Shown here in pieces: positions 24,321-33,682 of a DNA stretch of 64,000 bases; position 1 is the stretch's first letter, and the number at the start of each line of letters is the position of its first letter. The DNA comes from Clusia tigrina (Eukaryota; Arthropoda; Insecta; Diptera; Clusiidae). The stretch lies in NCBI GenBank assembly GCA_920105625.2, contig OV050030.1, positions 94,804,652 through 94,868,651 of the forward strand, in the 5' to 3' direction. A model generated the notes under the pieces. The model was given only the letters and a program-made list of their open reading frames with translations. It was not told the DNA's origin and did not search any database. A program made the position numbers and the translations under genes.

Positions 24321-24838
24321 ACTCCAGCTTACACTTTAAGCACTATCGAAAAAAAAGACAGCCACCGGTAGATATATGAATTTATGCTCAAAATACAAAA
24401 CAGATCTTGGGCTGACTACGTACACCATTATGCTTCAATCAACCCATTGAGACTTTGCGCTAACTACCCAACACATCTCAATTGGTCTGAGATACGTCCG
24501 TTCATTCGCCTCAGACTAGGGCACATCAAAATGGATTAGGCACACCAAATTGCCATTTCTGCAATAGACAATCAGTCCCAATAATCCACTTATTGGCCGA
24601 ATGCCAGCACTTCAATATTGCGAGGAGCAATCTTCTTTCGGGCAAAATCCCCAGCGAGCAGCTAAATAACCCTTCAACCGATAATATAAAAAATTATATA
24701 GTTTTATAAAAAATTCTAATTTAACTAATTTAACTTGTATTAAATGTAAAAACACTATTTTACCATATTTATAACACGAGAGCTGAAAGCCGCAGTTGCT
24801 AGTGCTCGTCTTACAAATTGTACACTAATTCATTTTTG

Positions 24839-24863
24839 TATAAATAATAATAATAATAATAAT
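24839..24863 (+). repeat. (TAA)n tail of I element
   Basis: Six to seven TAA/ATA units end the I element, immediately followed by ATTTTAATTGATAATCAATG, the continuing Gypsy 5' LTR. The AT-rich stretch 24320-24838 is the element's degenerate C-terminus and 3' UTR. Confidence 0.9.
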
Positions 24864-24895
24864 TTTAATTGATAATCAATGTTTATTCATTTCCA
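24858..24895 (+). repeat. Gypsy 5' LTR, second part
   Basis: The LTR end (ATGTTTATTCATTTCCA) matches the end of the 3' LTR at 28581-28597. It is followed by CA and the primer-binding site. Confidence 0.85.
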
Positions 24896-24897
24896 CA

Positions 24898-24911
24898 TGG
24901 TGTCAGAAGTG
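24898..24911 (+). other. Primer-binding site of Gypsy element
   Basis: TGGTGTCAGAAGTG starts two bases after the LTR end. It is complementary to a 3' end CACTTCTGACACCA, which I recall as the end of an insect tRNA-Leu. The match is 14 bases. The position is as expected; the tRNA identity is from memory. Confidence 0.75.
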
Positions 24912-25010
24912 TTTTAAAATAAAAATCAGCCCAAAAAAGTTTTAAAATAATAAATCGACCCAAAAAGTTTACAAGAAGGAGAGGACAAATTAAATAATTA
25001 AAATTTACTT

Positions 25011-28000
25011 ATGTCTACTAATGACCTTTCAGCATTTACAACAAAACAGTTACAAGAACTTCTGAAAAAGCGTGGTTTTCCATACGGCTACCAGCTAAAA
25101 CGGGACTTAATCGTACGATTGCATAAGCACCAAGAAACCAACAACAGCGTCGAGCAAATAAGCAAAAAGAGACCATCAGCCATAGACGACTTTGCTATAA
25201 ACTACAGGTTGAGCGGAGATAAAACAACAAAAAGATCAACACAAATAACAATGACAAGTGAGGAAGCAAAATACCCTGTAGGTAACAACAATATTGTGTA
25301 AAACAACATCCAACTACGAGATGTGCAGGAAGCGCTGGAAAGGTTTGATCGCGAATCAAGTATAAAAATGAGAGAGTTGTTAAACGAAATCGAAAATGTC
25401 GCTTCGGTTTGTCGTTGGAACGATGTCCAGAAATGTTTGTACGGTAGACAGCTGCTAGTCGGGGCAGCAAAACTAGAAGTTGAAGCAGAGAGCGACGTGT
25501 CGAGTTGGGAGAGTTTAAAAACGATATTACAAAATGAGTTTGGATCCCGTGAGAGCGATAAGGTACACAAAATACTCGAGAGTACTGGCAAGAGAACAGA
25601 AGAAACACTTTTAGAATACTTATATAAAATGAAAAAAATTTCATCAGGCGTAAAGGTAGAGCCACACCACCTCATCGGTTATATTATTGCAGGTATACAG
25701 GATGAGGCAGCGAACAAAACTATTCTATACCAATCGCGTAGTATTGCAGAGCTTAGAAGTAACCTTAAAGCATACGAAAAATGTAAGGTAGAGCAAAATG
25801 AAGAAAGAAACAAAAGCAAACGCTACGACAGTAAGGGTACTAGTGGATGTATGAGCGGTAAGGGTGACTTAAGCATCAAAAGCTACGATAAATTTGCGTC
25901 CAATGTAAATAAGCGATGTAATAACTGTGGGGCAAAATCGCATTGGGCACGTGAATGTCCAAACAAAGAAAAGGGGGCCCGTTGTTTCAAATGCAGTGAA
26001 TTTGGTCACATCGCACCTAATTGTCCAAAACAGAGAACAAAATCCAGTGAACACCAAAATTATGCGCAGGCTAATAGGGTGAAAATTCCAGATATGTCTA
26101 TAGAAGTGAAAATACACGGTTTCAAGTTAAGAGCGATGTTGGATACTGGAAGCGTTATTAGCATTATAAGACAGACTGTAACGAATGAGTTTGGAGTTAG
26201 ACATTTCGATGGTCCTGGTATGGGAGCAGTAGCTTTTGGCGGCACAAGCAAATCGACACTTGGTTTCGTTAAGCTTGGCACAGAAATAGAGGGTGAATCA
26301 TACGAGCTAAATTATGATATTGTACCCGACAGTTGGACTAGTGAAGATATAATACTAGGCAAAAACATCTTACAGCATGCATCGATTCTGATTGAAAATG
26401 TGAGAATTACGACCTATAAAGAAAATACTGGCGATGACAAATTGATGCTAGCGCAAGTGAATCTCATTAAGCATTCTCAGACAGCTGAAGAGCTAGATGG
26501 GTTACAGCATATTCGTGCACTTGACATTAAGCAAACTCTACAGCAATTACCTTTATCATACAATCCAAAGAAAGTAGGTACCTCATGTGTGAAGATGCGG
26601 ATCTATCTAGAAGATCACAAACCAATTTTTCAAAACCAACGAAGGCTAGCACCCAAAGAGAAGGAGTTTTTCAACTCACAAATAGAAGAATTGTTGGGGC
26701 AGGGCATAATACAGCCAAGTTCATCGAATTTCGCGAGTCCCATAGTATTGGCGCGTAAGAAGGATGGCAGTCATCGGGTCTGTATCGACTATCGAAAATT
26801 AAATTCAAAGGTTATTCGCGATAGATATCCATTGCCAAATATAAAAGAAGTACTGGAAGGTCTTTACGAAGCACGAATTTTTACTACACTGGATTTGCGG
26901 AAAGGGGGTTTCCACGTCGATGTGGACGAATAGAGCATGAAATACACATCCTTTGTAACCCCGGCTGGCCAATTAGAATTTCGGAAGGCACCATTTGGTC
27001 TTTGCAATTCGCCTTCAGCGTTTCAACGATTCATCAATACTATTTTTAAAGATCTGATAAGAGATTGCGTCGTACTTGTTTATAAGGACGATTTAATAAC
27101 CATTAACCGACCTTACCAAAAGAGATGTAGCTTTTTGATGGGGCGAAGCCGAAAATGAAGCGTTCATTTTACTTAAAGATCAACTTAGTGCGGAACCAGT
27201 ACTGAAACTATTTAATCAAAAGCTGCCTAAACAATTTCACACAGATGCTAGCAAAGAGGGATACGGTGCTGTATTGCTGCAAAAACATGACGATTATCAC
27301 CCAGTTTTTTATTTTAGCTACAAAACGACAGCTTCAGAAAGAAATTACCCTAGCTACGACCTAGAAGTTTTGGCGATCATAAAAGCATTGAAACGACTTA
27401 GAATTTATTTGTTGGGTTTAAAATTTGATATCTTTACACATTGCAAGGCATTTCAGCTGACAATGTCGAAGAAGGCACTTAACAGCAGGGTAGCACATTG
27501 GGCTATGCAGATTCAGGAATTTGATTGCAACGTAAAACATCGATCAGGCAGCTGCATGCGTCACGTGGATCATTAAGTCGACACCCTGTCGTACTAAGAG
27601 TTGAAGATGCTATCCTTCATTCCATCAAAAATCACATATGCTAGGTGATGAGATATGCCAGGTTGTTATAAAGCTACTAGATAGTGGGGAGTTTGAGAAT
27701 TTCCAAATGCGTTGCGGTGTGTTCTGTAAATTTGTAGAAGATTCTTACCTTCTGGTCATACCAAAGTCAATGAGAAATGAGCTGATCACAAAATTACACG
27801 AAAGAGGACATTTAAGTACCAGCAAGGTAGAGGCGATAGTCAAACAAGAATATTACGCAGCGAATGCTAGGAAATATAATGAGAGAGCTATTTCGAATTG
27901 CATTGTTTGTATATTGGCAAATCGAAAAGCTGGTAAGCAGAAAGGAAGGAGAATAAGAAGCAGTTCGACAAAAGATGTAAAGCAGCAAACACTTACAAAG

Positions 28001-28251
28001 TCGGTGACGTAGTCGCTATTCGGCATACCCAATTGGGAGTTGGGCTTAAACTAGTTCCTAAGTACCTTGGTCCGTCCGAGATTACAAAGGAGAAGCGAAA
28101 TGATCGATATGAGGTGCGTAAAGTTGGCGGGCAAGATGGACCGAAGCACACCTCTACAGCTGCAGATTTTCTGAAACGATGGAAGCACTATGAAGACGAG
28201 AGTGATGCACAGTCATCTGAGACATCCGACATTCAGAATGGCCGAATGTAG
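25011..28251 (+). pseudogene. Gypsy gag-pol, broken
   Basis: One long frame with gag, protease and RT, interrupted by in-frame stops at 25299-25301 and 26931-26933. Gag begins MSTNDLSAFTTKQLQELLKK, a SAP-like start, and has two CCHC knuckles, CNNCGAKSHWARECP and CFKCSEFGHIAPNC (near 25915-26030). Protease has MLDTGSVISII. RT has ASPIVLARKKDGSHRVCIDY, TTLDLRKGGFH and VYKDDLI (YxDD motif). Then a deletion joins the RT end to RNase H in another frame (HTDASKEGYGAVLLQK, near 27238-27285). The integrase zinc-binding domain is present (HERGHLSTSKVEAIV and CIVC, near 27800-27915), but the catalytic core is deleted and the frame resumes in its C-terminal region. It cannot supply integrase. Confidence 0.87.
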
Positions 28252-28597
28252 GAATTATAGACATATTTACCAGCATATATAAAATGCTAATACAATGCAA
28301 ATTAGTCTAAGCGAGCGCAAATATTAGCGTGCATAATTTTCTGTTTCAGTCGTAAAGCGAATGTCGAGAGGATAAGTCGGAAAGCGTGTGTTAAGTTGTA
28401 ATTCGTGAAGCGGACATTAAGAGGCTGTATAAAAAAAAGTGTAAATGAAATTTAATCGAATGATATTTTTGTGTATTTACGATTTGTTTCTAAAACTTGA
28501 ATTATTATCCTAATTTTGCTATTTTTTTTAAACTAAATATTGAGTTATAATAAACTTGATTAATTTTAAAATGATAATCTATGTTTATTCATTTCCA
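28247..28597 (+). repeat. Gypsy 3' LTR, about 351 bp
   Basis: Starts TGTAGGAATTATAG, overlapping the end of pol, and ends CATTTCCA. It shares about 230 bases with the 5' LTR pieces at 19429-19630 and 24858-24895. It provides the uninterrupted reference for the I-element insertion site. AATAAA-like signals occur near its middle. Confidence 0.8.
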
Positions 28598-28735
28598 TAT
28601 ATATATACTCGTATATACTTATACATAAATATATACATATCCATATTCTTGTACATATACGAGTACATAGAATATACATATACATATACATATAGATATA
28701 CATAGCCATACAATATAAATATACATACACTCGAA
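28598..28735. repeat. TA/TACA simple repeat
   Basis: Interrupted TATATA and ACATAT tracts between the Gypsy 3' LTR and the Tc1 terminal repeat. No coding content. Confidence 0.85.
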
Positions 28736-29955
28736 GTCATAAGTCTACAAACAGGTATATTTTTCTTAGAAGATTTTTATTAAAATAAATGAATTCATTG
28801 GATTCATTAGAATCTTTTTACAACACTCATTTTACTATGTTCACTCTAAATTTCTTTGTACCTGTTCACTAAACTGTGCAGAAAATGGCACTTTTGTTGT
28901 CAAGGGTAGCAAAACGAGCGATCAAATGTCTACAAACACTTAGTAATGCTGCAGATTTCAAGCGTGTTAAATGTTAATAGGAGAAAATTTCGAATGCATT
29001 TTATTGTGTTTTTGGAAATTAATCATAAAAATACCCTGGCAGCTAGTGCTCCTAAATATCGTATGATAAGAATTGATTAAATTGGTAGATCACACTGCTC
29101 GGTCCATACCGTAATTAATAATTGGAAAACTACGGGAATTATCACGTCAAAGCCGCGTTCTGGTCGTCCACCGAAATTTACACGTCCCCATGAAAGCGGC
29201 TCCATATTAAAGTCGGTAACGAAAAATCCACGTTTGACGGCACGGGAAATTGTACGGGATATACAGGATATACAGGATAGATTTTCAGAAAATATACCGC
29301 ACGGAGCATTTTGAGAGGGGCTGGTAGTAGCACGAAAGAAGCCTGGCACATCTTTAGCTAATCGAAAGAAGCGCAAAGCATTTGCAAACAAATATGTATA
29401 TGTGCCGGATGAGTTCTGGAAAAACGTGCTTTTCTCCGACGAATCCAAATTCTGTGTTTTCGGCATACAGGGACGTAAATTAATATGGCGTAAGCAAGGC
29501 GAAGCATACAAGAAGCTTAATCTTTTTCCATGGGGGTTGTATGTCAGCCAATGGTACGGGCAATCTGGAGTTTGTGGAGACAACAATGGACAAACATGTA
29601 TATTTAAACATTTTAAAGCGAAATATGTGATCAAGTACTGACAAATTCAGACTTATAAATTGGTTTTATTTCCAACAAGACAATGATCCCAAACATAGAG
29701 CAGAAATTGTTCGTCTTTGGTTGCTTTATAACGCCCCCAAACTACTAAATTCGCCTCCACAGTCACCGGATTTAAATCCAATTGAACATTTATGGGCAAT
29801 TTTGGAAAGAAAAATACGCGAACATTATATTTCAAGCAAACAGCAGCTGAAGGACATAATTCTTAAAGAGTGGGCCGAAAGAACATCTCAGGAAACCATG
29901 ATACTTGTGGCTTCGATGAAAAACCGTCTAGTGGAAGTCCTTAAGTGTTACGTTG
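28733..29955 (+). mobile_element. Tc1-like element, 3' end lost
   Basis: The 5' end has two spaced direct repeats (AAGTCATAAGTCTACAAACA near 28733 and ATGTCTACAAACACTTA near 28925), the IR/DR layout. Transposase follows at 29060-29950. The 3' terminal repeat is not found: coding sequence changes directly into an RTE LINE fragment at about 29955. Confidence 0.8.
29060..29950 (+). pseudogene. Tc1-like transposase
   Basis: DD34E transposase remnant. In order: paired-like DNA-binding region with SVHTVINNWKTTGIITSK and RSGRPPKFT (29095-29190), KNPRLTAREIVRDI, a duplicated QDIQD with a stop near 29312, and the first catalytic Asp in FSDESKFCVFGIQGRK (near 29430-29475). After frameshifts there are the second Asp in QQDNDPKHRAE (near 29675-29710) and the Glu in SPDLNPIEHLW (near 29765-29800), followed by SMKNRLVEVLK. 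All three catalytic residues persist but the frame is broken in at least three places. It is distinct from the Tc1 at 5-900, though related. Confidence 0.85.
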
Positions 29956-30285
29956 ACGACGATTACCGTATTCGAATGAACCACGAGCTGTATGAGCTCT
30001 ACGCCGACATCGACGTAGTTCAGCGTATAAGCATTGAGCGACTACGCTGGCTGGGTCATGTCCATCGTATGGATGAAGAAGCTCCAGCGAAAAAGGTATT
30101 TGAGACGAAAGCTGAAGGTCAACGACGAAGAAGGAGACCATGCCTCCGATGGATGGACCAAGCTGATGAAGCACTGACCACGCTTGGTGTAACTGATTGA
30201 AGAAGGCGTGCGCGAAGCAGAGGCGCCTGGCGAGAGCTGCTCAAGTCAGCCGTGACCCGCCCGCGGGCTGTAAGTAAGTACGTAA
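29955..30285 (+). mobile_element. RTE LINE 3' fragment
   Basis: The C-terminal end of an RTE protein (YRIRMNHELYELYADIDVVQ and RLRWLGHVHRMDEEAPAKKV) continues the Tc1 frame by chance and runs to about 30200, then in a shifted frame to TRPRAVSK and a TAAG repeat (30265-30280). It corresponds to the same protein region as the start of the fragment at 5351-6068 but extends further toward the C-terminus. Confidence 0.82.
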
Positions 30286-30349
30286 TATTTTGTAAATTTA
30301 TCAATTGCTGTCATTCTAATTTTCCCTTCTATTATATGTCATTGTGTAT

Positions 30350-31830
30350 GGTTTGTCCTGGGAAAGTAGATAGTGGGGTTTCATTTATCTTTGGTTGATT
30401 AGGATACCTATTGTATTTGTTCTCTTTACATATCGTACAAATTGAAGTCACTCTTTTGATCTTAGTTGTCATTGCTGGGAATTTGTACTTCTGAAGAATT
30501 TATATTTTATTTTCTGACATGTTTCTATGTGCGTTGTTATGTTCTTCTAAAATATTATTTTCCTATTCTTGTTCATTAATGATGTCCTCTACAAACTTTT
30601 GAGTGTATCTTCTTTTATAGTTATTAAAATAATAGATAGAATTTATGTATAATGCCCATAATTCGTTCTTCTGTATGAATACCGTTTATAGCGGATGGAT
30701 TGTGGTTTTTTTTAAGGTGAGATATGAGTTTTTCTTCTATCATTTGTGGTTCCGTAATCATATGGTTGGAAATATGATATTAAATTGATAGGTTGAAGTT
30801 TCTCCGTGCTTAAAAAAAATTTGCTTCCTAAAGTCGGTGATTGGTTCTTATGCACATGGTATTAAATTTTGGTTAGAATTTTCATCGCTGTTGACAGTAG
30901 GCGTGAGTGAATTGGTTTCAATAAGTATTATTGCCAAGGCATCTGCGACGATATTTGCTCTTCCGGATTTATAAAACAGATCTTAGTTATATGCCTCTAA
31001 GTTGGCTTTCCACCTTTTCATTTTACTATTTGTATTTTTTATACTTAAGGCGTATGTTAGTGTTTGGTGATCTGTGAATATTTTCACCTTTTTCGAGTCG
31101 TATAAATAGTTTCTAAATGAATGTAATGAGCAAATGGTGAGGAGCATTTCTTTAGCATTTGTCGCGTAATTGTATTCCGTTTCAGAGAGCGTCCTTGATA
31201 TGAAAGCGATTTTGATGGTCTTATGATGCCATCTGCGAGGAGTTTTTCGACATATTCTTCAACTGCTTCTTTTAACGCCATGGGTTGCGAATACGATTTC
31301 GAATAGATTGGAGTCTCATTTGTAGTTCGAATTTCGCCTTTAATCATGGCGATGTATGTTAATTTTTTGTCAGGGTCAGAAAATGATTGAAGGTATCCTT
31401 GTTATTTTTGTATATTTGTGAGTTTTGTTTTTTGTTCATGTAGGAGATGTGGTGTACGTAAAGTAATGCTATTAATGTCCTGGGTGGCCTATTGATTAAG
31501 AGGTGTTTTTAGACTTGGAAAAATGGTCATATATCATTTGTTTGTGTGAATTCTTGCTTTTAGTTGTCTCAGCGTATCATTGCTTATGATACCATGAAAA
31601 GTTTTTAGCGAAGGTAAAACAAGAATTTTAGTTTTTCTGTTTCCGCTCTGAAGATGTTTACAAAGGTATGGTGAGTTATTTGAATATTTCTTGCAACTGA
31701 ATTTACGAAAAAGAATTTTTCGCTAGCGATAGGATTTATGATTCGCGTGGATTGAATATAGTTTTTATTCGAACCTGAGTCTATTAGTATTTTGAGAATA
31801 TCTCAATCCCTGACTTTAAATTCAAAATAT
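30350..31830 (-). pseudogene. Gypsy pol remnants (PR, RT, RNase H, IN)
   Basis: Readable pieces in order: ILIDSGSNKNYIQ (protease DSG), TETPIYSKSY-like start of RT with MALKEAVEEYVEKLLADGII and RPS (near 31240-31350), then a jump to RNase H with ATNAKEMLLTICSLHSFRNY and KKVKIFTDHQTLTYALS (near 31045-31180) and RWKANLEAYN. The integrase zinc-binding domain has EEHNNAHRNMSENK and CTICKENKYNRYP (near 30400-30560). The central RT catalytic region (YxDD) is absent. The order and motifs fit the gypsy/17.6 group. Confidence 0.75.
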
Positions 31831-32957
31831 GGGTGGGAAGATTTCCTAATCTAAAAAATAGAAATGATCAATTTCCTCCGCTTCGAAGATTTCATTTTCA
31901 TCATAATGTTCTCGGTCCGGAATGTTCAGTAAAATTTTTTTTGGAGTCCGATGTGACGTACATTTTCCTCAGTTTCTTCAGGAAGACTTTCATTAATGTG
32001 GAAATTTCTTTGCATTTTATTTGGACTGTAGACTTGCTGCTTGGAGAATTGAATGGGCTGTAGACAAGGTTTGTTGATAATTGACCTGGTGCGTCTGAAT
32101 AGAAGAGTCAATCTCTGGAGGTTTAGTTGGAATATATGGTTTATTGTATGCTGGCTGGTTGTTACTCTAATATTCTGGCTGGTTATTGAATTGCCGTTAT
32201 TAATTAAATCTCGATTGGTTGTTTAATCTTGGTCAGAATGAATTAGAAAAATTTGTACGATTAGGTCTTGAAAGATCGTGATTATTTCGAAATGGTTGAG
32301 GAAAGTGTACTAACTCTGCATAAAATCTGCAGTCCGGTTTTTGCAAGGAAGAGCAACTCCGTAATGTCATCCGGCATTATAATCTCAGTTTCTAAAAACC
32401 TAGTAACATTACAATTTACTTAAATTAGTTTTAATAGAATACTCAACATAATAATAATGCAATAATCATTAAAATACAATAACCTTCTGAAATTTTTCTA
32501 AAATGTGTAAAAATTTTTCTTACATGGCTTACGCAAAGTAGAAAAATATTTTAATGTTGTTTTTAGTTAGCTGATTTTCCGCTGATTCGTTGCCCTTTTG
32601 CTACAGGTGCTGCCGCGCTCCTTGGCAAGTTTTCACTTTTAATATTTTTTTTATTGTCAACTTTTGGAGTTATTCCGTTCGAGATTTTATTCTAGTTTAT
32701 TATTTCAGTACGCAAGCAAAGTAAATTTCATTTTGATTTTTCTGTTAAAAATATCACGCCAGCGGTGGTTGGCTAGGTTTGATGAATAATTCGGCTGCTG
32801 GTCCTTTTCCAACGACGTCGTCGTTTACTGAGGGGCCTCCTTATCACCAGTTTTGTAGAAACACCAATTATCCTACGTTTAATGTGATTTCGTTTTCAAA
32901 CTTCTCGAGCTTTACTTTTTCCGCTTATTAAATAGCACGAAACCGCTGATAGCTGTA

Positions 32958-32976
32958 TGTCCCTGCTCGGGCGCCA
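32958..32976 (-). other. Gypsy primer-binding site
   Basis: On the minus strand it reads TGGCGCCCGAGCAGGGACA, a near match to the tRNA-Lys type site of many retroelements (TGGCGCCC start). It marks the border between the LTR at right and the internal region at left. Confidence 0.75.
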
Positions 32977-33188
32977 GTTAAAACATTAATGTTTTAAATT
33001 TTAAAAATATATGATTTTTTTATAATGTGCAATTTGAATAATTTCAAACTATTTTAATAATTTCAAACAATGATATTTTTATTTCTCTGTTTTCCGTTGC
33101 TTCTGCTAATGTTGTGTTTGTTGTTTTCTCTCAAATTTCGCGCTGCTTCTGCTAATGCTGTTCTTTTTTTTCGCTGTAATTTTCCCTT

Positions 33189-33322
33189 GCAGCTATCGGC
33201 CGAAGGCCATGATATAGCTAAGCCATGAATAGGAAAATTCAGCTTTGCCACTATTGACTGCGCTGTCGGCATCGTCGTCGTCGTCGTCGTCGCCATAATG
33301 TTTTATTATTTTTACTGCGCAT
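33189..33322 (+). repeat. Densovirus ITR, NS end (partial)
   Basis: Starts inside the terminal hairpin (GCAGCTATCGGCCGAAGGCC) and continues through TTCAGCTTTGCCAC and the GTC/GAC tract to ACTGCGCATA. It equals about 134 of the 232 bases of the junction repeat. The hairpin arm has the opposite orientation to that facing unit 2 at the junction (flip versus flop). Its outer part was lost at integration. Confidence 0.85.
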
Positions 33323-33348
33323 AGTTAACGACTTATTTTGCAAAAGAG

Positions 33349-33356
33349 TATATAAG
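33349..33356 (+). promoter_or_regulatory. TATA box of NS promoter
   Basis: TATATAAG lies 27 bases after the terminal repeat and 34 bases before the first NS-region ATG (33383). Position and sequence fit the left-hand densovirus promoter. Confidence 0.7.
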
Positions 33357-33382
33357 CGCAATAAATTTCTCAAGTAACTTAA

Positions 33383-33682
33383 ATGAATTCTAGTAGCGAA
33401 AGTGAGTGTTCGTATAATTATTCAAGTGAAGAAAATGGCACCGACGAAAAAAGTGACGATTCGCGAGCCAGTAGTATTAGACGACGATTCTCCATTGGAG
33501 TCAGAAAACGAGCAGGAGATTCAACTTGGACAAAGATTAAGCGATTACGAAGAAGTATCAGTAATGCCGATTACGCAAGCAGTGGAGGAGACGATAGTGA
33601 AGGAGAAACAGAAGAAAAGGAAAGCAGAGGACAATCAGGAGATGACCAAAAAAAAAGAAATTGGATGTCGAAGCAGAAATGA
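33383..33682 (+). CDS. Small Ser/Glu-rich densovirus NS ORF
   Basis: A 99-codon frame starting at the first ATG downstream of the TATA box. It is acidic and serine-rich at the start (SSSESECSYNYSSEENGTDE), then Arg/Lys-rich (RASSIRRRFSIGVRKRA), and acidic again. It overlaps NS1 in another frame. It has no recognisable domain. It could be an NS3-like accessory product or an unused upstream frame that leaky scanning passes. It is absent from unit 2, which is truncated before this region. Confidence 0.45.
   Translation: MNSSSESECSYNYSSEENGTDEKSDDSRASSIRRRFSIGVRKRAGDSTWTKIKRLRRSISNADYASSGGDDSEGETEEKESRGQSGDDQKKRNWMSKQK

Larger units (their letters stand above)
19629..24863 (+). mobile_element. 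I-clade LINE (I-factor-like)
   Basis: About 5.2 kb LINE lying inside the Gypsy 5' LTR. It has a 5' region (19629-19813), ORF1 with zinc knuckles (19814-21129), ORF2 with endonuclease, reverse transcriptase and RNase H (21222-about 24320), and a (TAA)n 3' end, the hallmark of I elements. LTR sequence stops at AATTTT on the left and resumes with AATTTT on the right, consistent with a short target duplication partly merged with the TAA tail. It seems full length but has many stops and frameshifts. Confidence 0.9.
19429..28597 (+). mobile_element. Ty3/Gypsy LTR retrotransposon with nested I element
   Basis: An LTR element whose 5' LTR is incomplete (first 100 bases or so lost at the TG tract) and split by an I element at 19629-24863. 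The sequence at 19430-19628 plus 24858-24895 matches the 3' LTR at 28247-28597 closely. A tRNA primer site follows the 5' LTR at 24898, then gag-pol (25011-28251). In-frame stops and at least two internal deletions (between RT and RNase H, and in the integrase core) make this copy defective. Confidence 0.85.
30300..33188 (-). mobile_element. Gypsy-type LTR element, internally deleted
   Basis: On the minus strand, from the right: AT-rich LTR-like sequence (32977-33188), a primer-binding site at 32976-32958, non-coding or gag-derived sequence to about 31830, a protease remnant (ILIDSGSNKNYIQ, near 31760-31800), the start of reverse transcriptase, RNase H and the integrase zinc finger. RT is mostly deleted. 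No second LTR was found at the left, where an RTE fragment abuts. Sequence from 31850 to 32950 has no readable long frame. Confidence 0.7.

Noticed and set aside
28735..28760. tRNA or CRISPR-like repeats
   Set aside because: The spaced repeats here belong to the Tc1 terminal region. No regularly spaced repeat-spacer pattern or tRNA cloverleaf was seen anywhere.
33063..33296. 77-codon minus-strand frame at the viral terminus
   Set aside because: It reads through the ITR and GTC repeats (runs of Thr), so it is not a gene.
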